Assembly (NCBI GenBank): GCA_948099385.1
Contig: CANUEZ040000193.1
Coordinates: forward strand, 5,902,501-5,966,500
Length of the DNA: 64,000 bases
Origin: Fasciola hepatica
Taxonomy: Eukaryota; Platyhelminthes; Trematoda; Plagiorchiida; Fasciolidae
Direction of reading: 5' to 3'
The translations under genes were made by a program, and so were the position numbers. The notes under the pieces were generated by a model. The model had not been told where the DNA came from and did not search any database. It saw only the letters and a program-made list of their open reading frames with translations. Shown one piece after another: positions 1 through 9,400 of the stretch (position 1 is its first letter; the number at the start of each line of letters is the position of its first letter).

Positions 1-113
1 GTGAATTCCATGTGTGTATGTTCGGAGGTATTTTGCAAAAGACTAGTCTTCTTCGTCACTAGCAATGCTTGGAAAACCTGAATTGTAATACGCACTTGAG
101 TTTAACGTAGGTG

Positions 114-141
114 CCTCGAGTGCTCACTGCTTGACTCGAGG
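114..141. repeat. Short perfect inverted repeat (8-bp arms, 12-nt loop)
   Basis: CCTCGAGT at 114-121 is the exact reverse complement of ACTCGAGG at 134-141, leaving a 12-nt loop. Both arms contain a CTCGAG core. No open frame or promoter-like element is evident around it. It could be a small hairpin or a chance palindrome; no function is assigned. Confidence 0.5.
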
Positions 142-2884
142 ATACACACACGGTGGGGTAGATAAAGTCATCATTATTCTCGATATGATTAGGATGTCAT
201 TGTATTTGGATGATAAGACAAACGTTCCCCGTTTCAGTCAAAGAACTGACATTGGAGGAATCCCCATGTGATTCGAAATGTGTTTACTCCAGACATGAAA
301 ACAGCATTGCGTTCGATTTGGAGGACTTTGAATTGACGTTTCGAATGGTTATCCTAACTTCGAAGAATTCCAAAAAGCGATTCAGCATGCACACTGATTT
401 ATGAAAGACAAATACATCATTGAAAATAACCCGCGTCAATGTGGATAACTAGGATTATACAAACATTTTTGTCGCTGACGTGAACAATGTAGCACGATTT
501 GTTGCTTGAAAAGGGCAGTGGTAAGTTACGAACAAATCGGTGCACCATCTATAATGATTATCCTGGCTGAAAGACTGATTTGCGTCAAGCATTATCATAT
601 CTTGTTTGTCTTTATTATGAGCAATTTACATGTCTATGACTGTAAACTACTTTCGAGAACTATGATCCACCACATTTTGTTTTTCGTTGTTGGATCCGAT
701 GAGCCTCTACAAAACGGATTTGATCTCCGTTGTCCGTTACGGAAATCACTAACAAATTAAACAGGAAAAGATCAAAACACAAAACCCACCATATTAACTG
801 CTTTCAAATAATTTTGCATGAGCAGTATGGCACTGTGTATGGATGACAGGATAAAATTGTCCAAAATGCACACGGCTGGTTTCGCGGTTGTTGCCGCCAA
901 TCTACTGAGCGTACCTGGTGCTTCTCCGCCCAACCATTCTATACTTGACCACTAAACTGCTTCCAGTGACAATCCATATCGATCGCATTTCAGTTCTCAC
1001 TACTGGAACAATAGCCAGTAGCCAATATGCACGAGGCTGCCTTGGCTCCGTGGATAAATTGAATGGTTTACATTCTCGATCGGGTAGTCAATAGTACTAT
1101 TTCGTACTAATTCTTTCTGCCATCAACGACATCACGATAAATGTTAACGCCATTTGCATATCATTGTGAGGTCTATGTATTATTTGAATTTGTTTGCTTC
1201 GTCCAATCAGTGCATTGGATATGATAGAGAAATGACGCGTCGAACAAATCAAGCTCCTCAGTCACAAATTAGTTCTACTTTTGCTGATTGCTAAACGAGA
1301 CACTGTTAATGCCATCCACTTTCAATACCCTCTAGATTTACTTGATACCTCATGTTTAGCTTCGTGATTCTACTTTACGAGGTGCATGAATTTCCATCTT
1401 TTAGATAGCATTGCTTGGATGAATGGTGTGAATTGGGAATGATAATTTATATCATTCCGCAATGCACTGAACGAGAAACCTATACCAGACTTGAAGTATT
1501 TTGGAAGCACAATTATATATCCGTTCTGAATGAACCCTTTTTCCAACCTACCTAATAGTTACTACCGCTGATTTTGACGTTCAATCATTTTTCTGGGTTC
1601 ATTTTGGTCGGAGGGTGAGATATCCATCACAACATCACACGATGGTATTTCAGCATGGAATTGTCCGAGCATCGAGGTTTTCCTTTGGATGAAAAAAAAA
1701 ACATACGCATGCCATAAAAACATCACACAAATATAATGATGTGATACATTCTTTACAGTACATTGCGACCATAAATTGCTTAACTACTCTGTCGAATCTG
1801 TAAGTTGCACATCCAATGAGTTGCCTTCAACCTTCAACGCCATTTCAACACTACAGGTTCTACAAGGGCCTCATTCTTTCGGTTGCTCACCTAGTTTATC
1901 AGCGTGATATATGAATAACCTCTCGTGACCATTTCCCAATACTCAGTATGCCGGTAAGTCGTCCAGACTCCTGAACAATCACTTCGACACTCTTCAAGCT
2001 GTCGTGCTTTCTCTCCTTTCCCCTCACTTACATATGTAACCCAATGTATGGCTTCTCAGAAAGTGGAACGTAGTAGGCTAACGGTGAAAGCATTTGGCAT
2101 TTCGTGTGAACCTGAGAGGACTAAATGAACAGTCTGATAATTCTCAAGATATTGTGAGTGATTATGAGCAAAGTGATCCTTTCCGAACCCTCCGCAGTAT
2201 TCTGACTTATCGTACAAATTCGATAGTTCAAGCAATTCTGCATTACAAGTATCAACACAATTTCTCTCCTGACAAAAATTCTGTATCTATGTGGATATGA
2301 AACTGTCATTCGTTGGCTCTCCATGATTACTAAGTTTCTTGCTCTTTTTTCTATCATCTTTACTGAAGTACTGATAAAATGCCTATATTCCGTCTTTTGT
2401 AAAGCACCGTGAACGATTTCGTTCTCTACCGAATGCTCAGATACCTTAGCCGGTTAATCTCAATTTATTCCGCGTTAAATCGACACTCACTTTTTCCTTT
2501 GTTTCTCAGCAGATTTGGATTAACAAATAAAATCCCATGCGCTAAGGATCCTAATGCTGCTCGCCTATGAGTTTCTTTTTCGTTGTATTGCCTATAAAAA
2601 TGCCACAATTTGCATGCCTAATGAACAATACATTTCAGTGCCAGTTGGTGTGTCTTATGTTTTCATTTCGGGCAAACAGATTATCATGTGGATTATTAGT
2701 TATATGATGTAGAAGTGACGGAACATGTTTTCACACTCGTCCTTGGTGTGCATATTAACGACGATATCGTCCGTAGAGAGTATCTTAGTATATAACTGTT
2801 TTCATTTATTGTTCGAAGTGTGAGACAAATCCATCTGCCAAAACTTGTCCTAGTCGTTCTATTTTTAGTCGAGGTGAAACAATA

Positions 2885-3073
2885 GGATTGTGAATGGTAC
2901 ACCTTCCCCTCAAGTTTATCCGAGCTGGCTCTCAACGGTTTGCTGAACATCTACACTACACTGGCATATTTTTCAATGCTTAGCTGAGCGGTGAAGCTGC
3001 ATGATGAATCATATTATACAAATCTAATCACTTGTTACTCAATTATAATTCAATATGAATCGTGAATTCACAT
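2885..3073 (+). other. Possible decayed upstream part of the Penelope-like element
   Basis: Around 2905-2945 one frame reads SPQVYPSWLSTV. This resembles the stretch in Penelope-like proteins where conserved Ser-Pro and aromatic residues precede an amphipathic helix, just before RT motif A. The spacing to motif A at 3077 is about right. Stops interrupt every frame, so this is inference from position and a short similarity only. Confidence 0.25.
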
Positions 3074-3480
3074 AAAATGATTATTCTAGATGTTTCGTCA
3101 TTGATCACAAACGTGCTTGTATCTAAAATAATAGACAATTGCATGTCAACAGAAAAAATCATCAATGGTATCTTTGAGGGAAATCGTAGAGAACTTTTTT
3201 TTTCTGCTATCCAATCAGTTCTAATTCGATGATAACGTTTACAGACGGAAAGAGGACATCACAAGGGCATCTCCACTCGGTTCCTTGTTTGCCGATATAT
3301 TCACGGCGAAAGTTGAATCCAACCGTCAGCTGTCTGTCTCTGTATAAAAGATACGTCGATGATATTTTGTGCCTACTAAAGGGAGAATGTAGTGTACCTA
3401 CGATCTTACAGGCATTCAATGAGTCGCATCTGATTTTAAGTTCACGATTGAACTAGAAGAAAATGAATTTAACACGAAAA
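3074..3480 (+). pseudogene. Penelope-like element reverse-transcriptase fragment, frame-broken
   Basis: Penelope-like elements encode a reverse transcriptase related to telomerase, often followed by a GIY-YIG endonuclease. Three consecutive pieces match the RT core in correct order. Frame 2 from 3077 reads MIILDVSSLITNV, motif A, with its Asp codon at 3089-3091. Frame 3 from 3231 reads ASPLGSLFADIFTAKVE, motif B, with SPLG at 3270-3281. Frame 1 reads YKRYVDDILCLL, motif C, with YVDD at 3352-3363. The frame then shifts again to FKFTIELEENEFN at 3435-3473. At least three frameshifts and in-frame stops show it is dead, although both catalytic motifs remain readable. No GIY-YIG domain could be recognised downstream, so the copy is probably truncated before the 3' non-LTR element. 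Family-level assignment is firm; the subfamily is not known. Confidence 0.85.
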
Positions 3481-3752
3481 CTAGCTTTCCATAAAACTTT
3501 TAATTTTTCAAATAACATTCACCTTCCTCTTTTCTATCAATTTCAAAATTGTACCGCCAGTGAGATATTTCCATGATAATCCATAAATGTTGTTTTATCT
3601 ACTGTTCACATGACTTCGCTGATTGGTTCATACATGATTTTTGGAAAATCGCCTGTACAGACCATATAAGCTGTAGAATTTACACCTCAGCTTGACTTGT
3701 GTTGGTCGTCATCAATGAACGCGTGGTATCCTTTCGTGTCTGACTTCCCAAT
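3481..3752. other. Spacer between two convergent retroelement remnants
   Basis: This 272-bp AT-rich stretch separates the plus-strand Penelope-like fragment from the 3' side of the minus-strand non-LTR element. It may contain the decayed tail of the first and the 3' UTR of the second. I could not recognise a GIY-YIG motif, a poly-A tail or a short 3' terminal tandem repeat in it. Confidence 0.5.
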
Positions 3753-4027
3753 CTAACTAACTGGTGGGCTAGCACCATCGAAGTTCATTCCTTGTATTTG
3801 AATGAGAAGCTTCGTGAGTACGTGAAGGTCGGAAGAACGTTTGAAAAGAAAAGCTTCTAGAACAAGCTCGGACGAACAAGATCCAAATTAGTACCAACAG
3901 ACGAAAGACAACGCAGCAACAGCCCGTCAATAAGCTATTGAAATATAATGGATTTTTAAGAAGGGTTGTAGATCTGCCGGATTACTTGTCGGTGAACCCG
4001 ACCAAGAGAAAGAGAGGCCGACAAGGC
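3753..4027 (-). pseudogene. Non-LTR ORF2 C-terminal segment remnant
   Basis: One minus-strand frame reads RAVAAL at 3909-3926 and CSSEL at 3864-3878, separated by an aromatic-rich stretch with one stop. This spacing and the RAVxxLS...CSSEL pattern match the region downstream of the RT in many CR1/Jockey-like proteins (usual form RRAVASL.LFY.Y..G.CSSEL). It then runs through a His- and Leu-rich stretch to a stop at 3753-3755. I cannot say whether this stop is the original end of the protein, because the frame is already broken upstream. Confidence 0.7.
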
Positions 4028-5374
4028 CTATTCTCAAATGTGACTGCAGTATTTACGTTTGGGGCTGGTTTGAGCTTTGTATATTGGAAGATGTGCTAGT
4101 GTGAAAAAGCTAATGGCGCGAAACAGAAAACCAATTTCGCACGCAGCTTGAGAATCGAACTGAGATAAGCAAGCGGACGAAGATAGAGGAGTTATAGATA
4201 AGCCGAGAAGAGAGGTAGAATCTGTGGGAGGCAACACAGTTGAATCAAGGATTGAATAAGGGAAGCATGAACGACGCTTTGGAGAAATTTTGGAAGCAAT
4301 ATATGCAGCACAGCAGTGGGAGCCGCGGGGAGCATATTTATTCGAAGTCGGAGTCCAAAGATGCACTGATTGCACTGATGTCACGATCGATGTTGGTGTT
4401 GGCATTGTGGGGAGTGCGGTAAGAAAAAAAAGAATGAAGGGTGGAATCATCGGCAAATAAATGGATTGAGTTGGATTTATTGGATGAAAGATCATTAGAA
4501 GATACAAGGAATAAGGTGGGCTCAACTACTGAACCCTGGTATCGCCAGCATTCACAGGAAATGGCTGGGACAAAACTTCATCAATTTGGTCAGAGATGAT
4601 TCGCTAACTGAGGAAACTTGATGTCCGCGAAAAGAGAGTGGAGAAGAATCCGAACGTGAGCAGTTTGATCAGAAGACCTCTGTACCAAATTCGGTCAAAC
4701 GCTTGGAGATGTTTGGTGGAGCAATGTGTGTTTCTCCAAGGTTGTCGAGTGCAACCGGTCAAGAGTGTGGGATGAGAGCCAGGATATCACCGGTGGAACG
4801 GCGAGGTCGGAATCCGTATTGGTGATCACTCAGTAGTCCTTCGCGATCGACGAACGCACGCGGTTTTATGGAGATGACAGTTCCGAGTTTTTTTCGAAAT
4901 AATGGATGTAGTGGGAATAGGACGATAGTTATTCGGGTCAGAAAGTTCATCGCTTTTGGGAATATGAAACATTGCTTTGTGTTTCCAGTGGATCGCAAAA
5001 GTGGAAAGTCGGAGAATGTGTGTGGGAGGAAGAGAGGGAGTTAAATGTCAACGTAGGAAACAGGCCAATTCGAATTCCACATTTAAAAGACAATCGGAGG
5101 TATGCCGTATTGATCGGGTGGTTTGCATAAGTCCAGAGAATGCAGCATTTGTTATGTCTTCCAAAACCAAAATGGAATTGAAAATGGGAGACAGAGGGAA
5201 CAGAAGGAAACGAAGAAGTACGATATGTGAGTGAGATAGTTAGCGGCAAACCAGGAAGCGAATGGTCAACTTTCTCACACGGTTCACGAAAATGATTGCC
5301 AGAGGAATTACTTAGGCGAAAGACATTGGAAGGGCAAAAATGGCGAGAGACTACTTCGGCAAAGGAGCAGCGTT
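4028..5374 (-). pseudogene. Non-LTR reverse-transcriptase domain remnant with FADD box
   Basis: Going down the minus strand, a segment near 5290-5340 continues the linker (AEVVSRHFCPSNVF). A thumb-like LSFKCGI segment follows near 5090. LLSDHQYGFRPRRSTGDI at 4786-4836 is a hallmark of CR1/Jockey-type RTs. Motif A is AFDRIWYRGLL, with Ala-Phe-Asp at 4694-4702. FPVNAG and a damaged PQGSVLSP motif B lie near 4510-4560. Motif C is FADDSTLHS, with FADD at 4446-4457. A later segment ending LPIYKAQTSP at about 4060 matches the conserved helix before the C-terminal region. Small indels around 4700 and 4520, plus several stops, split the frame. All three catalytic Asp codons are still readable, so decay looks moderate. 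Confidence 0.88.
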
Positions 5375-5864
5375 TCAGGCTACCGTTGGCAGATGAGAGT
5401 ACGTGTTCGGTTTCCCAGCGGACGTAGCATTTTTGGCTATGTGAATGGTTGGCAAGCATCTGTTCCTGATATGCACGGAGCATAGGTGGGAGTCTGTTGT
5501 GGGCGAGTCGAACCAGCCGCAAATTTTTGCACAATTAGAGCGACCAGCACGAACGCATGCATGGTTGCACCACTCGGAGGATTCGGGTTTGCCAGGTTCG
5601 GAAAAGTGAGTAATAAAAATTTGCATAATCTGAAGAACAACGTCGGTGAAGTTAGAAAAGGGAGAGGAAACGTCTGAAGAAAGCAGCATTCATTCCAAGA
5701 AAAGCGGGCTGCTAAATCGTAAAATATAATTCCGTTGGTTGAATTTCAGCTCGAAAATATTTATCTCAAAGTAGGTGAAGTATGAAAGTGGAGAAAACAG
5801 ATGAAACAGGAAATAATTAGGCGAATAGGTGAGAAAACATGAGAAGAAAGTTAAGGTCGTGAAA
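5375..5864 (-). pseudogene. Non-LTR endonuclease end and linker region, cut by the satellite
   Basis: The frame ending in the Leu-Phe-rich stretch at about 5720-5830 resembles the last part of the retrotransposon endonuclease. The usual Ser-Asp-His catalytic triplet appears replaced by Ser-Pro-Asn near 5820. The next frame (5689 downwards) reads SSDVSSPFSNFTDVVLQIM, the helix after the endonuclease. It then reads SEWCNHACVRAG, with the Trp-to-Cys part at 5555-5572, a conserved linker signature in these elements. After that comes IRNRCLPTIHIAKNA, matching the familiar RNRC...AK pattern. A stop at about 5375 and a frame change lead on to the next segment. The similarity reaches within a few dozen bases of the satellite junction, so the break lies in the endonuclease coding region. 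Confidence 0.78.
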
Positions 5865-5870
5865 AAATCC
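5865..5870. other. Left junction of the satellite array
   Basis: From AAATCC at 5865 onward the sequence matches the satellite without interruption. The next copy has the same bases at 6523. Before it, only TCGTGA at 5857-5862 also agrees with the unit, then two bases differ, so the breakpoint lies between 5857 and 5865. The first copy therefore starts about 80 bases before the landmark TCACTCC used below, in mid-unit. No target-site duplication can be judged, because the other end of the array is outside the window. Confidence 0.9.
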
Positions 5871-6010
5871 ATCTGTAACTGCCTATGGAATAGACTTTAT
5901 CGGTAGTGCCACAGGTTCTATGGATTCGCATACGTTCAAGGCCCTCACTCCCTGAAGCATTTCCGATTTCTCATCAAAAACAGAAGCATATCTTTCCAAG
6001 TGTGGTGAGC

Positions 6011-6033
6011 GTATATACTACTTGGTAAGTAGT
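6011..6033. repeat. Palindrome plus 7-bp-stem hairpin, once per unit
   Basis: GTATATAC at 6011-6018 is a perfect palindrome. It overlaps ACTACTT (6017-6023), whose exact reverse complement AAGTAGT lies at 6027-6033, with a 3-nt loop. The stem is intact in nearly every copy. The loop is GGT here and in some others (24527, 26516, 58917) and GGA in most, so the common variant changes the loop and not the stem. Near 60241 and 63541 the right arm reads AAGTAAT, weakening the stem. Confidence 0.7.
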
Positions 6034-6161
6034 TGATTGCTGAAAAGGGAACTGTCGTCAGTCGTGGATTACCATTGCCGCTATGCCCAAGAGACTGAAC
6101 GCGATAAGGTGAGCAACAACAGGCGAACCACACGACAGCTTCTCCGTCGGATGGTCACTGT

Positions 6162-6173
6162 GTTCAAGTGAAC
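6162..6173. repeat. 12-bp inverted repeat GTTCAAGTGAAC, once per unit
   Basis: The arms GTTCA and TGAAC flank AG. Outer bases CTGT and ACAG could extend it with a bulge. The first base varies between copies (GTTCA, CTTCA, TTTCA), which shortens the stem to 4 bp in many units. The pattern shows no compensating change on the other arm, so a conserved RNA stem is not supported. Confidence 0.5.
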
Positions 6174-6401
6174 GGGAACAGCCACTTTGCAAACGAGCAT
6201 GTTTGTAACGTTTGGTTTGTTTTGTTCATGTCCGAACAAGCTATCTTGGCATAAACAACCTATTACCCATGCACGTCTTGTCCATTATAACACAAGTAAT
6301 ATTCAACAATACCAGATATATGGCGAATGAATGAATCATCGTAGAACGACGTCAAACCCTCTCTGCTGAGTTCTTTTTTTGTTGTCAGGGGTTTCGGATC
6401 A

Positions 6402-6409
6402 ATGCAAAT
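6402..6409 (+). promoter_or_regulatory. Octamer ATGCAAAT (POU-type site), repeated once per satellite unit
   Basis: The exact sequence ATGCAAAT lies about 20 bp after the T-rich tract, first at 6402 and then in nearly every unit (24916 in the reference copy). About nine copies have GTGCAAAT instead (for example near 10362, 13002, 14322, 20945, 50045 and 52690). In animals this is the classic octamer bound by Oct/POU-domain proteins. Binding here is inference; the exact match and its periodic recurrence are seen directly. Confidence 0.45.
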
Positions 6410-9400
6410 GAGAAGTAGATTTTGCACGCTTTTGTCACTAAGACGATTTGACTGACCCAATCTGTCGGTTAATCAGTTCTAACCAGGACGTCTTCTCATG
6501 TGAGAATGTTCAGCTCGTGATCAAATCCATCTGTAACTGCCTATGGAATAGACTTTATCGGTAGTGCCACAGATTCTATGGATTCGCATACGTTCAATGC
6601 CCTCACTCTCTGAAGCATTTCCGATTTCTCATCAAAAACAGAAGCATATCTTTCCCAGTGTGGTGAGCGTATATACTACTTGGAAAGTAGTTGATTGCTG
6701 AAAAGGGAACTGTCGTCAGTCGTGGATTACCATTGCCGCTATGCCGAAGAGACTGAACGCGATAAGGTGAGCAACAACAGGCGAACCACACGACAGCTTC
6801 TCCGTCGGATGGTCACTGTGTTCAAGTGAACGGGGACAGCCACTTTGCAAACGAGCATGTTTGTAACGTTTGGTTTGTTTTGTTCATGTCCGAACAAGCT
6901 ATCTTGGCATAAACAACCTATTACCCATGCACGTCTTGTCCATTATAACACAAGTAATATTCAACAATACCAGATATATGGCGAATGAATGAATCATCGT
7001 AGAACGACGTCAAACCCTCTCTGCTGAGTTCTTGTTTCTTTTTTGTTGGTGGTTTCGGATCAATGCAAATGTGAAGTAGTTTTTGCACGCTTTTGTCACT
7101 ATGACGATTTGACTGACCCAATCTGTCGGTTGATCAGTTCTAACCAGGACGTCTTCTCATGTGAGAATGTTCAGCTCGTGATCAAATCCATCCGTAACTG
7201 CCTATGGAATAGACTTTATCGGCAGTGCCACAGGTTCTATGGATTCGCATACGTTCAATGCCCTCACTCCTTGAAGCATTTCCGATTTCTCATCAAAAAC
7301 AGAAGCATATCTTTCCAAGTGTGGTGAGCGTATATACTACTTGGAAAGTAGTTGATTGCTGAAAAGGGAACTGTCGTCCGTCGTGGATTACCATTGCCGC
7401 TATGCCCAAGAGACTGAACGCGATAAGGTGAGCAACAACAGGCGAACCACACGACAGCTTCTCCGTCGGATGGTCACTGTGTTCAAGTGAACGGGAACAG
7501 CCACTTTGCAAACGAGCATGTTTGTAACGTTTGGTTTGTTTTGTTCATGTCCGAACAAGCTATCTTGGCATAAACAACCTATTACCCATGCACGTCTTGT
7601 CCATTATAACACAAGTAATATTCAACAATACCAGATATATGGCGAATGAATGAATCATCGTAGAACGACGTCAAACCCTCTCTGCTGAGTTCTTGTTTCT
7701 TTTTTGTTAGTGGTTTCGGATCAATGCAAATGTGAAGTAGTTTTTGCACGCTTTTGTAACTATGACGATTTGACTGACCCAATCTGTCGGTTGATCAGTT
7801 CTAACCAGGACGTCTTCTCATGTGAGAATGTTCAGCTCGTGAACAATTCCATCTGTAACTGCCTATGGAATAGACTTTTTCGGTAATGCCACAGGTTCTA
7901 TGGATTCGCATACGTTCAATGCCCTCACTCTCTGAAGCATTTCCGCTCTCTCATCAAAAACAGAAGCATATAATTCCCAGTGTGGTGAGCGTATATACTA
8001 CTTGGAAAGTAGTTGATTGCTGAAAAGGGAACGTTCGTCAGTCGTGGATTACCATTGCCGCTATGCCGAAGCGACTGAACGCGATAAGGTGAGCAACAAC
8101 AGGCGAACCACACGACAGCTTCTCCGTCGGATGGTCACTGTGTTCAAGTGAACGGGAACAGCCACTTTGCAAACGAGCATGTTTGTAACGTTTGGTTTGT
8201 TTTGTTCATGTCCGAACAAGCTATCTTGGCATAAACAACCTATTACCCATGCACGTCTTGTCCATCAAAACACAAGTAATATTCAACAATACCAGATATA
8301 TGGCGAATGAATGAATCATCGTAGAACGACGTCAAACCCTCTCTGCTGAGTTCTTTTTTTGTTGTCAGGGGTTTCGGATCAATGCAAATGACAAGTAGAT
8401 TTTGCACGCTTCTGTCACTATGACGATTTGACTGACCCAATCTGTCGGTTAATCAGTTCTAACCAGGACGTCTTCTCATGTGAGAATGTTCAGCTCGTGA
8501 TCAAATCCATCTGTAACTGCCTATGGAATAGACTTTATCGGCAGTGCCACAGATTCTATGGATTCGCATACGTTCAATGCCCTCACTCTCTGAAGCATTT
8601 CCGATTTCTCATCAAAAACAGAAGCATATCTTTCCCAGTGTGGTGAGCGTATATACTACTTGGAAAGTAGTTGATTGCTGAAAAGGGAACTGTCGTCCGT
8701 CGTGGATTACCATTGCCGCTATGCCGAAGAGACTGAACGCGATAACGTGAGCAACAACAGGCGAACCACACGACAGCTTCTCCGTCGGATGGTCACTGTG
8801 TTCAAGTGAACGGGGACAGCCACTTTGCAAACGAGCATGTTTGTAACGTTTGGTTTGTTTTGTTCATGTCCGAACAAGCTATCTTGGCATAAACAACCTA
8901 TTACCCATGCACGTCTTGTCCATTATAACACAAGTAATATTCAACAATACCAGATATATGGCGAATGAATGAATCATCGTAGAACGACGTCAAACCCTCT
9001 CTGCTGAGTTCTTGTTTCTTTTTTGTTGGTGGTTTCGGATCAATGCAAATGTGAAGTAGTTTTTGCACGCTTTTGTCACTATGACGATTTGACTGACCCA
9101 ATCTGTCGGTTGATCAGTTCTAACCAGGACGTCTTCTCATGTGAGAATGTTCAGCTCGTGATCAAATCCATCCGTAACTGCCTATGGAATAGACTTTATC
9201 GGTAGTGCCACAGGTTCTATGGATTCGCATACGTTCAATGCCCTCACTCCTTGAAGCATTTCCGATTTCTCATCAAAAACAGAAGCATATCTTTCCAAGT
9301 GTGGTGAGCGTATATACTACTTGGAAAGTAGTTGATTGCTGAAAAGGGAACTGTCGTCCGTCGTGGATTACCATTGCCGCTATGCCCAAGAGACTGAACG

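Larger units (their letters stand above)
1..3073. other. AT-rich single-copy flank without recognisable genes
   Basis: I read this stretch on both strands and found no recognisable protein domain, RNA gene or tandem repeat. The open frames present are short (up to 84 codons), overlap on opposite strands, and at least one of them begins with TTG, as expected for AT-rich non-coding DNA. Small items seen are an 8-bp inverted repeat at 114-141 and an A10 run at 1692-1701. The last part, from about 2885, may hold a heavily decayed upstream part of the Penelope-like element described next. Decayed transposon sequence below my recognition limit is likely elsewhere in it. Confidence 0.6.
3753..5864 (-). 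mobile_element. 5'-truncated, degenerate non-LTR retrotransposon (APE-type, CR1/Jockey-like)
   Basis: Read on the minus strand from 5864 to 3753, the parts of a typical ORF2 protein occur in correct order. They are the tail of the apurinic-type endonuclease, a linker, the RT fingers and palm with motifs A, B and C, and a C-terminal segment. Such proteins nick the target and reverse-transcribe their own RNA at the nick. The frame changes repeatedly and stops are frequent, so the copy is inactive. The 5' part (most of the endonuclease, any ORF1 and the promoter) is missing because satellite DNA begins at about 5865. The lineage (CR1, Jockey or a relative) is inferred from motif style and cannot be settled without a tree. 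The element lies tail to tail with the Penelope-like fragment. Confidence 0.88.

Noticed and set aside
210..404. 64-codon ATG frame in the left flank
   Set aside because: It is isolated, has no recognisable domain, and its length is expected by chance in AT-rich DNA.
2094..2357. Overlapping frames on both strands (68 and 78 codons)
   Set aside because: They overlap each other on opposite strands and show no recognisable motif.
4977..5677. Plus-strand frames of 85 and 63 codons opposite the non-LTR remnant
   Set aside because: They are antisense shadows of the endonuclease-linker-RT coding remnant on the minus strand.
6162..6178. CENP-B-box-like sequence (GTTCAAGTGAACGGGGA) in each unit
   Set aside because: It matches seven of the nine essential box bases at best, with the key TTCG and CGGG both imperfect. 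The left-edge copies match less. Not enough to call a box.
6397..6405. RNA polymerase III B-box-like GATCAATGC
   Set aside because: The match is to a loose 9-base consensus, no convincing A box lies at the right distance upstream, and the T tract lies before rather than after it.
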